Notes: generated by a model from the letters alone, not told the origin. Shown: positions 52,302 to 60,882, numbered from the stretch's first letter. The stretch is 64,000 nucleotides of DNA from G025836975 sp048751585 (GCF_048751585.1 NZ_JAZHOB010000003.1:124001-188000); one strand, 5' to 3'. A program made the numbers and translations.

Positions 52302-52856
52302 TCAAAGCAGATCGTCGGCGATGCCCCGGCGTTTGCGCATGGCGCGGCCGATTTGGTCGATGGCATCGTCACCCAACAGGCGCGCCGCCATCGGCAGGAG
52401 TTCGTCTTCTTCCAGCTTCATATGGCGTTCATACAGGCCCACGAAGGCATCGATATCTTCGTCGGGCAGCAGGGCGGGCTGGCCTTCGCTGATCCTGGAC
52501 AGCGTCTGGCGCAGCCGCCGCCAGCCGGCTTCCAGCTTGCGGTGATCGGCGCTCAGGCCATCGGTAAGCTCGCGTATGCAGACGGCGTCGGACCCCGCCA
52601 TGGACTCGATCAGCGCGGGAAACAGATCCACTTCCTCGTCGGCATGGTGCTGGATGGCGGAGGTATCGAAGTAGCGCATGATGGCCGTCGCCGCAACGCG
52701 CGCCTGTTCATCGCTGCCGTGCCGGCGCAGGTGCGGCGCAAGCCGCTTCAATGTGGAGCACTGGCGCTCGATGCGATGGTGGCAGGCCGCCAGCATTTCA
52801 AGCGGCGCCTCGGTGCTTGCCGCCGGGCTGGAAAAACCGGGAAATTCGGTCGCCAT
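52302..52856 (-). CDS. Hemerythrin-domain protein
   Basis: 184 residues. Di-iron ligands of an HHE/hemerythrin four-helix bundle are visible: the His of CHHRIE (about 25), HHADEE (about 70), the His of ADHRKLE (about 105) and HMKLEEDELL (about 143). Such proteins bind O2 or NO, or respond to oxidative and nitrosative stress. It converges with the YhaN-like gene and is divergent from the AhpD-like peroxidase gene, 96 bases away. Start taken at the ATG at 52856. Confidence 0.9.
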   Translation of the reverse strand: MATEFPGFSSPAASTEAPLEMLAACHHRIERQCSTLKRLAPHLRRHGSDEQARVAATAIMRYFDTSAIQHHADEEVDLFPALIESMAGSDAVCIRELTDGLSADHRKLEAGWRRLRQTLSRISEGQPALLPDEDIDAFVGLYERHMKLEEDELLPMAARLLGDDAIDQIGRAMRKRRGIADDLL

Positions 52857-52952
52857 ATTGCTGCCTTGTTTTGAAAGGGGCGGCACTGTCGCCGCTTGCC
52901 GTTATTATTGGTGAAACACAAGCCTGTCGCAAGGACAGTAAAAGGAGAAGCC

Positions 52953-53555
52953 ATGCCGCAACCCGATCATGTATCCGCCTTGGGCGCGCCCGCCGCGAAC
53001 TCGCTGGACGAGGATATCCAGGAAGTGTTCCGCAAGTGCGTGGACAAGCTGGGCTTCGTGCCCAATGTCCTGGCCGCCTACAGCTTGCGGCCCAACAAGC
53101 TGCGCAACTTCATGGCGATGTACAACGAATTGATGCTGGCGCCTTCGGGCCTGAGCAAGCTTGAACGCGAAATGATCGCCGTGGTGGTATCCAGCGCCAA
53201 CCACTGCTATTACTGCCTTGTTGCGCATGGCCAGGCGGTGCGCGCGCTGTCCGGCGATCCGCAATTGGGCGAGATGATGGTCATGAACTACCGTGTGGCG
53301 CAATTGGACCCGCGCCAGCGCGCCATGCTGGATTTCGCCTGGAAGCTGACCAAGACGCCCGAGCAGGTCACCGAGGACGACCGTCAGGCCCTGCGGGAAG
53401 TGGGCTTATCGGTCGAAGACATATTCGATCTGGCCGATACCGTGGCTTTTTACAACATGTCCAACCGCATGGCCATCGGCACCGACATGATTCCAAATGC
53501 CGAATACCACGGGATGAACCGCCCGGAGCCTTTCATGCCGCCGGCCAAGGCATAA
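52953..53555 (+). CDS. Peroxidase-related AhpD-fold protein
   Basis: 200 residues of the carboxymuconolactone decarboxylase superfamily, peroxidase-related subgroup. It starts near the ribosome-binding site AAAGGAG, eight bases upstream. The redox motif CYYCLVAHG (CxxC plus His, about residues 88-96) and the typical LGFVPNVLAAYSL, LSKLEREMIAV and MSNRMAIGTDMIPNAEYH motifs are visible. It probably reduces hydroperoxides. It sits next to hemerythrin and a second SsuA-type ABC operon, echoing the AhpD-ABC pairing at 1-4646. Confidence 0.9.
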   Translation: MPQPDHVSALGAPAANSLDEDIQEVFRKCVDKLGFVPNVLAAYSLRPNKLRNFMAMYNELMLAPSGLSKLEREMIAVVVSSANHCYYCLVAHGQAVRALSGDPQLGEMMVMNYRVAQLDPRQRAMLDFAWKLTKTPEQVTEDDRQALREVGLSVEDIFDLADTVAFYNMSNRMAIGTDMIPNAEYHGMNRPEPFMPPAKA

Positions 53556-53627
53556 GCGGCTTTCTATATTTCTTGAGGATATAAGTAAAGAGTATAAAAA
53601 TTCTTGTTGGGCATTAGAACGCTAGTT

Positions 53628-53662
53628 ACAGTTCGATATAACCAAATGGTGAATCGAACTGT
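53628..53662 (+). promoter_or_regulatory. Perfect inverted repeat abutting the ABC ATPase start codon
   Basis: ACAGTTCGAT (53628-53637) and ATCGAACTGT (53653-53662) are exact inverted copies 15 bases apart, ending one base before the ATG at 53664. It could be an operator for a dimeric regulator or a stem that hides the ribosome-binding region. An alternative start at 53646 would lie in its spacer. Confidence 0.7.
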
Positions 53663-53663
53663 T

Positions 53664-54443
53664 ATGAAGCTGTCTTTCAAGAATATAGAGAAGGCGTTTT
53701 CGGGCCTGCGCGTCATCGAGGACTTCAGCCGCGATATCGACGACGGCGAACTCGTGGCGCTGGTCGGCCCATCGGGCTGCGGCAAGTCGACCCTGCTGCA
53801 TATCGCCGCCGGCCTGGAAAAGCCCAGCGCGGGAGCCATCCTTGCCGACGGCCAGGGCATTGAAGGTCCTCACCCCGAGCGCACGCTCATGTTCCAGGAA
53901 AACGCGCTCTATCCCTGGCTGACCCTGGAGCAGAACGTGGCGCTCGCGCTGGAGTTCCAGAAAACGGACAAGCAACAGGCATTGCGGCAGGCTCGGGACT
54001 GGTTGGCCAAGGTCAACCTGAAAGGCTTCGAAAATTATTACCCGCATCAAGTGTCGGGTGGCATGCGCCAGCGCGCCGCCCTGGCTCGGGCGTTCATCTC
54101 GCATCCCAAGGCGCTGTTGCTGGACGAGCCTTTCGGCGCGCTCGACGCGCTTACCCGCATGACCTTGCAGGATGCCTTGCGCACGCTGATACGCGAAGCC
54201 GGCCCCACGGTGCTGCTGGTCACGCACGATGTCGACGAGGCCTTGTTCCTGGCCGACCGTATCCTTGTATTCAGCCCGCGTCCGGCCACGGTATTGAAGG
54301 AATTCAATCTGTCGCGCCACGAGAAAACGCACGATTTGTCGGAGTTCGCAGCGATGCGGCGCGAAATTTTAGGTCTGCTTGGGATTCATGCCGAACAGGA
54401 TGAAGCCGCGGCAACGCCAATATTAGAGGAAGTCGAAGCATGA
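53664..54443 (+). CDS. ABC transporter ATP-binding protein, SsuB/TauB type
   Basis: About 259 residues. Walker A is GPSGCGKST (about 38), the signature VSGGMRQR (about 132), Walker B ALLLDEPFGALD (about 152) and the switch His is in VTHDVDEALFLADR. It powers the second importer of this class in the window. The stop overlaps the binding-protein start by 4 bases (ATGA). Start uncertain between 53646 and 53664. Confidence 0.93.
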   Translation: MKLSFKNIEKAFSGLRVIEDFSRDIDDGELVALVGPSGCGKSTLLHIAAGLEKPSAGAILADGQGIEGPHPERTLMFQENALYPWLTLEQNVALALEFQKTDKQQALRQARDWLAKVNLKGFENYYPHQVSGGMRQRAALARAFISHPKALLLDEPFGALDALTRMTLQDALRTLIREAGPTVLLVTHDVDEALFLADRILVFSPRPATVLKEFNLSRHEKTHDLSEFAAMRREILGLLGIHAEQDEAAATPILEEVEA

Positions 54444-55435
54444 AATTGTCACGTTTGCTGCTGCCGGTACTGGCGGCGTTCGCTTTATCGGGCACGGCCG
54501 CGGCCGCCGAGAAATTCAAGGTCGGCTACTTGCGCGTCATGGACGATGCGCAGGCGATCGCCGCCTATGAAGGCGGCTTCTACAAGAAGCACGGCCTGGA
54601 TGTCGAGCTGATCGAGTTCAAGTCCGGCACCGATCTGATCAAGGCCATCGTCGGCGGCCAACTGGACACCGGCGTGCTGGGCTTTACCAATGCGGCATCC
54701 TGGTGCTCCAAGGGTGCCGACCTTAAGGTGGTCGGCGGCGCCCAGCACGGCTTTCACGCCATCGTCGTGCGCGACGACACGGGCATCAAGGACGTGGCGG
54801 GCCTCAAAGGCCACACCCTGGCTTCGCAAAAGGAAGGCAGCACGGCCGATACCGTCTTGAAGGGTGTTGTCCTGAAAGATGCAGGCCTGAAGCCGGACGA
54901 TTTGTCCATCATGGGCGTCAGCCCTCAGGTTGCCGTGCAGTCGCTGGTGGGCAAGCGCGTCGATGCCGCCTTCCTGTTCGAACCGCAGGCGCGCATTGCG
55001 CAACTGATTGCGCCGGTCACGCAGATTTACGAAGTGGGCCAGGTATGGCCTTTCCCCTGCATGGTGGTGATCACCTCCGGCGACACGCTGAAGAAGCGCA
55101 AGGACGATGTCTGGAAGTCGTTGGATGCGCAGCGCGAGGCCATCGATCTTCTGCAGAACAAGCCCGAAGAGGGCGCCAAGCTGATCGCCGGCTACTTCAT
55201 TGCCGAGCCTACGCTCAAGACTCTGAAGCATGGCGAACTGCCCCGCGAAGACATCATCCGCGATGCCATCAAGACGCAGACCTTCAGCCCGGTCCTGACC
55301 GACAAGGAATTGGCCCGCATGCAGGAAATCGCCGACATCATGCAAGAGCAGGGCGCTCTGAAAACGCGTGACGGCAGCACGTTCGATGTCAGCAAGATCA
55401 TCGATCTGGAATGGCAGAAGGCGCGCAAGCTATAA
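54440..55435 (+). CDS. ABC transporter substrate-binding protein, NMT1/SsuA-like
   Basis: 331 residues with a Sec signal peptide ending at TAAAAEKF (about 23). The mature fold begins KFKVGYLRVMDDAQAIAAYE and contains FKSGTDLIKAIVGGQLDTGVLG, typical of nitrate/sulfonate/taurine/pyrimidine binders. The ligand is unknown. Two strong stem-loops follow its stop codon before the permease gene, consistent with extra expression of the binding protein. Confidence 0.92.
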   Translation: MKLSRLLLPVLAAFALSGTAAAAEKFKVGYLRVMDDAQAIAAYEGGFYKKHGLDVELIEFKSGTDLIKAIVGGQLDTGVLGFTNAASWCSKGADLKVVGGAQHGFHAIVVRDDTGIKDVAGLKGHTLASQKEGSTADTVLKGVVLKDAGLKPDDLSIMGVSPQVAVQSLVGKRVDAAFLFEPQARIAQLIAPVTQIYEVGQVWPFPCMVVITSGDTLKKRKDDVWKSLDAQREAIDLLQNKPEEGAKLIAGYFIAEPTLKTLKHGELPREDIIRDAIKTQTFSPVLTDKELARMQEIADIMQEQGALKTRDGSTFDVSKIIDLEWQKARKL

Positions 55436-55445
55436 AATAGCGCTG

Positions 55446-55467
55446 GCTTGCGCCCCGGGGCGCAAGC
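55446..55467 (+). other. GC-rich stem-loop after the binding-protein gene
   Basis: GCTTGCGCC (55446-55454) pairs perfectly with GGCGCAAGC (55459-55467) around CCGG, 10 bases after the stop. With the following hairpin it probably protects the upstream mRNA. Confidence 0.6.
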
Positions 55468-55514
55468 GCGTCCCACGCTTGCCTTTAGCTGTTTCGCAAG
55501 ATTCCATCTTTTCA

Positions 55515-55550
55515 AAGGTGGCCGGCGCCGACCGGCCACCTTGTGTTTTG
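55515..55550 (+). terminator. Attenuator or terminator between binding protein and permease
   Basis: AAGGTGGCCGG (55515-55525) pairs perfectly with CCGGCCACCTT (55532-55542) and is followed by GTGTTTT. It looks like a rho-independent terminator placed only 15 bases before the permease start, so it may allow partial read-through and lower permease synthesis. Confidence 0.7.
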
Positions 55551-55557
55551 AGCCTAC

Positions 55558-56331
55558 ATGAGCACCCAGATTCGTATTTCCGGTTATAGAAAAAAGCTTG
55601 CCATGGTCGTGGCGGTGCTGTCCATTTTGCTGTTCTGGCAAGTCGCCGCCTGGTTTCTGCCGGATTTCCTGATGCCGGATGTGCCCAGTGTGTTCGTACG
55701 CCTTTGGAGCGATGTGCAGACCTCCGATTTCCGCGCCAGCCTGTCGGGCAGTCTGGTCCGTCTTGGATTCGGCTACGGAGCCGCCTTGCTGTTCGGCGTG
55801 GGTTTCGGCCTGGTCGGCGGGGTGCTGTTCTTTTTTCGCGAAGTCCTGAAATCGGCCATCATCATCCTGCAGTCGATACCCTCGATTGCCTGGGTGCCGC
55901 TGTTCCTGATCATGATGGGCTTCGGCAACATGCCCATCATCGTGGTCATCGCGCTGGCGGCATTCTTTCCGGCGGCGCTCTCCGTCATGAACGCGACGGA
56001 AAGCGTGCTCAATGTGCACGTGTCGGCCGCCCGCGTCATGGGCGCCAACCGCTGGGACATGCTCAAACGCGTCTATCTGCCCGCGGTCATGCCCGAATTG
56101 ATCACGGGGGCGCAATTGGCTTTCGGCAATGCCTGGCGCGCGCTGATCTCGGCGGAGATGCTGATCGGTTTCGGCCAGGGGCTGGGCCGTTCGCTGGCCT
56201 ATGCCGGCGAAACCGCCGACATGATGGGAGTGATGGCCAATATCCTGACCATCGCCATATTGGCGACCTTGATCGACCAGGTCATCCTGGAGAACCTGAA
56301 ACGTCGCCTTTTGCGTTACCAGTACGTTTAG
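55558..56331 (+). CDS. ABC transporter permease, SsuC/TauC type
   Basis: 257 residues with about six hydrophobic segments (first VVAVLSILLFWQVAAWFL). The cytoplasmic coupling loop is visible as ARVMGANRWDMLKRVYLPAV (about 160-179), the EAA motif. It belongs with the ATPase and binding-protein genes upstream. The start codon lies just after a terminator-like hairpin. Confidence 0.92.
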   Translation: MSTQIRISGYRKKLAMVVAVLSILLFWQVAAWFLPDFLMPDVPSVFVRLWSDVQTSDFRASLSGSLVRLGFGYGAALLFGVGFGLVGGVLFFFREVLKSAIIILQSIPSIAWVPLFLIMMGFGNMPIIVVIALAAFFPAALSVMNATESVLNVHVSAARVMGANRWDMLKRVYLPAVMPELITGAQLAFGNAWRALISAEMLIGFGQGLGRSLAYAGETADMMGVMANILTIAILATLIDQVILENLKRRLLRYQYV

Positions 56332-56360
56332 GGGCCGCTGCGGCTTCCATTTTGGCGTCT

Positions 56361-57194
56361 ATGATCATGAATACGGGAACTCGGAACAGCTTGTCGCGAT
56401 CGGCGCGTTTATTCGCGGCCTTGCTGCTGGGCATGGGCTGCGCATCGGCGGCGGGCGCGGCGGATCAGGTCCGCTCGGCCGGGCGCCTGGTGGTGGGCAT
56501 GCACTATGTCGTGCCGCCCTTTGTGGGCGGTTCCAAGGTGCGCACGCCCGAAGCCATCGATACCGCCCTGGCCGAAGACCTTGCCGCCAGGCTGGATGCC
56601 GACTTGCGCGCGGTGCCGATATCCGGGCCGGACAGCGGCAATAAGCCTGAAGGGTTTTCACCCAGGGCGGATCTGATGCTGGCGGCCATAGGCCCCGGCT
56701 ACGATGTTCCGCCGGCCTTTGCGACGGTGCCCACGGGCTACACGGCGCGTCCCATGGCCATCATGCGCACGGACACCGACATCAAGTCCTGGGATCAACT
56801 GAAAGGACGGACGGTCTGCCTGTCGGAGGGCGGGCTGTACGTGGGCGCCATGGCGCAACGCTACGGAGCCATCGAAAAAATATTCAAGGCGCCCGCCGAT
56901 TCCCTGCTGGCCTTGCGCACGGGTGGATGCGACGCCGCGGTGCATGACGACATCATGTTGAAGGAACTGCTGAAGCTGCCCGAGTGGAAAAAGTTTTCCG
57001 CCAGCCTGCCGCCAGGCCCGGCGGCGCCGCTGGCCTTCATTGTGCCCAGGGACGATGCCGCAACCATCGCCTTATTGGACAAGCTGGTTCGCGAATGGAA
57101 GGCCAGCAAGCATTTGGCGGATCTGACGCGGAACCGGGTGCGCGATATTGCCTTCGAGGTCTATCTGGACCAGGTGGTCGCCGATTGCCATTGA
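56361..57194 (+). CDS. Periplasmic binding-protein-like (extracellular solute-binding family 3)
   Basis: 277 residues with a signal peptide ending near AAGAADQV (about 34). GRLVVGMHYVVPPFVGG, AIDTALAEDLAARLDADL, DQLKGRTVCLSEGGLYVG and LRTGGCDAAVHDD are the hallmarks of family 3 (amino acid type) binding proteins. It starts 29 bases after the permease and so is a second periplasmic binding-type protein in this operon, of a different family from the first. It might be an alternative ligand receptor or an accessory periplasmic protein; unclear. Confidence 0.85.
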   Translation: MIMNTGTRNSLSRSARLFAALLLGMGCASAAGAADQVRSAGRLVVGMHYVVPPFVGGSKVRTPEAIDTALAEDLAARLDADLRAVPISGPDSGNKPEGFSPRADLMLAAIGPGYDVPPAFATVPTGYTARPMAIMRTDTDIKSWDQLKGRTVCLSEGGLYVGAMAQRYGAIEKIFKAPADSLLALRTGGCDAAVHDDIMLKELLKLPEWKKFSASLPPGPAAPLAFIVPRDDAATIALLDKLVREWKASKHLADLTRNRVRDIAFEVYLDQVVADCH

Positions 57195-57262
57195 GTTTCG
57201 CGGGGCTTTTTGCGCATTCTTGCGATAATGCCGCAATGCGTGAACCTGCTTTGAGATAGACA

Positions 57263-57952
57263 ATGAGAACGATAGGATTACTTGGCGGCATGAGCTGGGA
57301 GAGCACGGCGGACTACTACCGTGAAATCAACCAGGGCATCAAGAAGGCATTGGGCGGACTGCATTCCGCCAAGCTGGTGCTTTACAGCGTGGATTTCGAA
57401 ACCATAGAGAAGCTCCAGCATGCGGGGGATTGGGAGGGCGCCGAAGCCATCCTGGTCAAGGCGGCAAAGCGCATCGAGACGGCCGGCGCCGACTTTTTGC
57501 TGATCTGCACCAACACCATGCACAAGCTTGCCGACCAGATAGAACAAGCCATCTGCATTCCCTTGCTGCATATCGCCGATGCCACGGCGGAAGAATTGCT
57601 CAAGCACGGCATCCAGCGCGTAGGCTTGCTGGGCACGGCTTTCACCATGGAGCAGGATTTCTACAAGGGACGGTTGGAACAGAAGTACGGCCTGGAAGTG
57701 CTGGTGCCCGACACGTCCGATCGCAAGATCGTCCACGATGTGATCTATCGGGAGCTGTGCCAGGGAGAAATCGTTCCGGAATCCCGAGAACAGTACTTGC
57801 GGATCATCGATGCGCTGGCGGCCCGGGGCGCGCAGGCGGTGATACTAGGCTGCACGGAAATCGGCCTGCTGGTGAAGCAGGCCGATAGTTCCGTCATGCT
57901 GTTCGACACCACCCTGATCCATGCCAAGGCGGCGGTCGAGCGCGCTATTTGA
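57263..57952 (+). CDS. ygeA: Aspartate/glutamate racemase family, YgeA-like amino acid racemase
   Basis: 229 residues. The N-terminus MRTIGLLGGMSWESTADYY and the two catalytic cysteines in LICTNTMHK (about 83) and LGCTEIGLL (about 197) match E. coli YgeA closely over the whole length. YgeA-type enzymes are PLP-independent, broad-specificity amino acid racemases. It follows the family-3 binding protein by 68 bases and converges with the serine acetyltransferase gene. Confidence 0.9.
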   Translation: MRTIGLLGGMSWESTADYYREINQGIKKALGGLHSAKLVLYSVDFETIEKLQHAGDWEGAEAILVKAAKRIETAGADFLLICTNTMHKLADQIEQAICIPLLHIADATAEELLKHGIQRVGLLGTAFTMEQDFYKGRLEQKYGLEVLVPDTSDRKIVHDVIYRELCQGEIVPESREQYLRIIDALAARGAQAVILGCTEIGLLVKQADSSVMLFDTTLIHAKAAVERAI

Positions 57953-57974
57953 TGCCATGCGCCCGGCGCGCTGA

Positions 57975-58907
57975 CTACACGGTTGAGTCCGCGGCGGCGG
58001 GGTCGCAGGTACGCGTGCCCAGGGAGTCGGCCTGGGTCACATGAGCCCCGGCCGGCACATCGTCGATCAGCCACACATTGCCGCCTATCGTGCATCCGCG
58101 TCCCAGCGTCACTCGGCCCAATATGGTGGCGCCCGCGTATATGACGACATCGTCTTCCACGATGGGGTGGCGGGGCAGGCCTTTTTCCAACTTGCCGTTC
58201 GAGTCGGTGGGGAAACGCTTGGCGCCCAGGGTGACGGCCTGGTAGATGCGCACGCGCTGGCCAATGATGGCCGTTTCGCCGATCACGACGCCCGTACCGT
58301 GGTCGATGAAGAAGCTGGGGCCGATCTGGGCGCCGGGGTGGATGTCGATGCCGGTCTGGGAGTGGGCCAGTTCGGACGACATGCGCGCCAGCAAAGGCAG
58401 GTCCAATTTGTAGAACTGATGAGCGACGCGGTGATGAATCATGGCCAGCACGCCGGGATAGCACAGCAGGACTTCATCCACGCTGCGCGCGGCGGGGTCG
58501 CCCTGGAAGGCGGCCAGAACGTCGGCATCGAGCTGGCGGCGGATTTCCGGCAACGAGCCGGCGAAGGATTGCACCGCCGTAATGGCCTTTTCCTCTATTT
58601 CGCTTTCATTGTGATGTTCATGGCGCATCTGGTAGCGCATTTCCAGCCGTACCTGATGCAACAGGGCGTGCAAGGCGGAATCCAGCGTGTGGCCGACGTA
58701 GAAGTCCTCGCTTTCCTGGCGCAGGTCGAGCGGGCCCAGGCGCATGGGAAACAGCACGCCCTTCAGGTCGTCCAGGATATGCGAGATGGCCTGCGGCGAA
58801 GGGAACTCGCGCCCGCCGGGCTCGCGTGAACGCCTTTGGGCTGCGCGCCAATCCTGCCGGATGGCGTTCAGGTCTTGAACTATGGGATGGATATCGAAAA
58901 CGGCCAT
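57975..58907 (-). CDS. Serine O-acetyltransferase, EpsC type
   Basis: 310 residues. The C-terminal left-handed beta-helix (HPGAQIGPSFFIDHGTGVVI, QAVTLGAKRFP, PIVEDDVVIYAGATILGRV) carries the catalytic His of FIDHGTGV. The N-terminal helical domain is longer than in E. coli CysE, as in the EpsC subgroup. It makes O-acetylserine for cysteine synthesis. The ATG at 58907 gives the usual N-terminus. The tail ends CDPAAADSTV, without an obvious -DGI-type interaction motif, but a C-terminal extension may still bind CysK. Confidence 0.92.
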   Translation of the reverse strand: MAVFDIHPIVQDLNAIRQDWRAAQRRSREPGGREFPSPQAISHILDDLKGVLFPMRLGPLDLRQESEDFYVGHTLDSALHALLHQVRLEMRYQMRHEHHNESEIEEKAITAVQSFAGSLPEIRRQLDADVLAAFQGDPAARSVDEVLLCYPGVLAMIHHRVAHQFYKLDLPLLARMSSELAHSQTGIDIHPGAQIGPSFFIDHGTGVVIGETAIIGQRVRIYQAVTLGAKRFPTDSNGKLEKGLPRHPIVEDDVVIYAGATILGRVTLGRGCTIGGNVWLIDDVPAGAHVTQADSLGTRTCDPAAADSTV

Positions 58908-59028
58908 GAAAAATCTTGCTCCGGCTTGGGATCGGTGCTGCGAACGATGCCCGGACGGCATAACTGGTTTAAGCTGGCTTCAGCGCCGGGATCGCGGCAG
59001 GCGTGGGGAAATGAACAAGGAAACAAAT

Positions 59029-59243
59029 ATGATACCAATCTATTGTCCAAAATCGGAGTCGGAAGCGGCGGTCATTGCATCATTGATGAACGCGTACGGC
59101 GTTTCTTTCCTGATGCGCGGGGGCGCTTTCAGTTCAATGTATCCCGGTCCGGTGGCCAACAGCCTGAATGCGCAAACGCTGATGTGCAGGAGAGCCAGGC
59201 TGAACTTGCCATGCAATTGCTTCAGCCCTTCATCGAGCGGTAG
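59029..59243 (+). pseudogene. DUF2007-like small protein, apparently frameshifted
   Basis: The start is supported by AAGGAA at 59017-59022. The first frame encodes MIPIYCPKSESEAAVIASLM and continues to LNAQTLM, like DUF2007 putative signal-transducing proteins (about 70 residues). The expected C-terminal helix, VQESQAELAMQLLQPFIER, follows in a different frame (stop at 59241-59243). A single missing base near 59186-59190 would join them. It may be a real pseudogene or a sequencing error; unjoined, the first frame runs on with unrelated residues. Confidence 0.6.
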
Positions 59244-59317
59244 GGCGCGGGCTTTGCGTTACGATAGCGCTTCGCGGCGATGCCCGTCGCGTTTTTCGGC
59301 GCAACGCCGGCTTGTCC

Positions 59318-60229
59318 ATGAATCAAAAGATCACGCCCTCGACCGTATTGCTCTTGATCATTCCACCGTTTCTTTGGGCGGGCAATGCGGTGCTGGGACG
59401 TATCGTCAGCGACCTGGTCCCGCCGGTTACCCTTAACTTTCTGCGCTGGGCCATCGCCTTTGTCATCCTGCTGCCTCTGGGGCATTCCGTTTTTCGCCGG
59501 GGCAGCGGGCTGTGGGCGGACAGGAAACGCTATGCCGTGCTTGGCCTGCTGGGCATAGGCTTGTACAACACCTTGCAGTACATGGCGCTGCATACGTCCA
59601 CGCCCATCAACGTGACGCTGGTGGGCGCCAGCATGCCGGTCTGGATGCTGGTGATCGGCTTGCTGTTCTTTGGCTCGCGCATAAGCGGGCACCAGCTTGC
59701 CGGCGCGGCATTGTCCATGAGCGGCGTTCTGGTGGTGCTCAGCCACGGCCAGTGGCAGCAATTGCTGGCCCTGCGCTTTGTCGCCGGCGATGTGTTCATG
59801 ATCGTGGCGACGATAATCTGGGCGTTTTACAGCTGGCTGTTGATGCATGCCGGCAACGAAGCGGAGATCCGGCGCAATTGGGCTACGCTGCTGCTGGCCC
59901 AGATTTCCTTCGGCGCGGTGTGGTCGGGCGGGCTCGCCGTCGGCGAGTGGGCCCTGACCGATGCGCGGATACATTGGAGCTGGGGGCTTGCGGCCGCACT
60001 GCTTTATTTCGCGATCGGTCCGGCGATTGTGGCTTTCCGGTGCTGGGGCGCCGGAGTGCGGCGCGTCGGTCCGACTGTCGCCGGGTTCTTCAGCAACCTT
60101 ACGCCCTTGTTCGCCGCCCTGATGTCATCGGCCTTTCTGGGCGAAACGCCGCATGCCTATCATGCGGTGGCTTTCTTTTTCATTGTCGGCGGCATCGTGC
60201 TGTCGTCCCGGTCCCGCGCCGTATCCTGA
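59318..60229 (+). CDS. DMT superfamily transporter, EamA family
   Basis: 303 residues with about ten hydrophobic helices arranged as two EamA repeats (first starting LLLIIPPFLWAGNAVLGRIV, second near GDVFMIVATIIWAFYSWLLM). Such proteins usually export amino acids or related metabolites; substrate unknown. Its last ~70 bases overlap the 3' end of the convergent HxlR-type regulator gene. Confidence 0.88.
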   Translation: MNQKITPSTVLLLIIPPFLWAGNAVLGRIVSDLVPPVTLNFLRWAIAFVILLPLGHSVFRRGSGLWADRKRYAVLGLLGIGLYNTLQYMALHTSTPINVTLVGASMPVWMLVIGLLFFGSRISGHQLAGAALSMSGVLVVLSHGQWQQLLALRFVAGDVFMIVATIIWAFYSWLLMHAGNEAEIRRNWATLLLAQISFGAVWSGGLAVGEWALTDARIHWSWGLAAALLYFAIGPAIVAFRCWGAGVRRVGPTVAGFFSNLTPLFAALMSSAFLGETPHAYHAVAFFFIVGGIVLSSRSRAVS

Positions 60230-60882
60230 GCGCGTTCCGGTAGCTCAAAACAACTGAAAAACTGCTCGATGGCGGATTTGCTGCCGGTGCAATGCAGCTT
60301 GCCGCCCTTGATGGCGGTATCCAGGCTGGCCTTGCCGTATGCCAGGTGAAGCACGGTCTGCGGATCGGAGCGTATCGATGCCTGGGGCAGATCGGCTTGG
60401 CCTCGGGCTATGGTCAACTGACCCGCCGCGACCCGCGCATAGAAGACATCATCGTCGAATTCCAACTGTATGCAAAATGACAGGCCCTGGGCGCGATCCA
60501 GGTCGAACATCACTTTGAAGGAAAGCATGAGCGAATCGGCACCCAGCCTTCCCCCGCGCATGAACGAGGGCGAGCGTACGCCCCAGCGGGCCAGCCCCAA
60601 CACCACCGGCTCCAGCTCTTTTCCCCAATCGGTCAGTTCGTAAACCCAGGATGCCGCCGGGGGAGGGAGCCTGCGCCGCAAAACGACCGAGGAGGCTTCG
60701 AGTTCGTTCAGGCGCTGCGTAAGCACATTGGGACTGATGGAAGGAAGGCCTTTGCGCAAGTCCGTGAAGCGCTTGGGTCCAAGAAGCAGTTCTCGAACCA
60801 CCAGCAGGGCCCAGCGTTCGCCCACCAGGTCCAGGGCATGCGCAGCGGCGCACGCATCGTAATAACTTCGTTTTATTGCCAT
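60160..60882 (-). CDS. HxlR-type transcriptional regulator with C-terminal SCP2-like domain
   Basis: 240 residues. The N-terminal ~100 residues form the HxlR winged helix (ALDLVGERWALLVVRELLLG, RFTDLRKGLPSISPNVLTQR). The C-terminal part (about 120-225) with ARVAAGQLTIARGQ and TVLHLAYGKASLDTAIKGGK looks like an SCP2 sterol-carrier domain, probably a hydrophobic-ligand sensor. It is divergent from the SnoaL-VOC gene and probably controls it. Start at the ATG at 60882. The 3' end overlaps the EamA gene on the other strand by about 70 bases. Confidence 0.88.
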   Translation of the reverse strand: MAIKRSYYDACAAAHALDLVGERWALLVVRELLLGPKRFTDLRKGLPSISPNVLTQRLNELEASSVVLRRRLPPPAASWVYELTDWGKELEPVVLGLARWGVRSPSFMRGGRLGADSLMLSFKVMFDLDRAQGLSFCIQLEFDDDVFYARVAAGQLTIARGQADLPQASIRSDPQTVLHLAYGKASLDTAIKGGKLHCTGSKSAIEQFFSCFELPERAQDTARDRDDSTMPPTMKKKATA

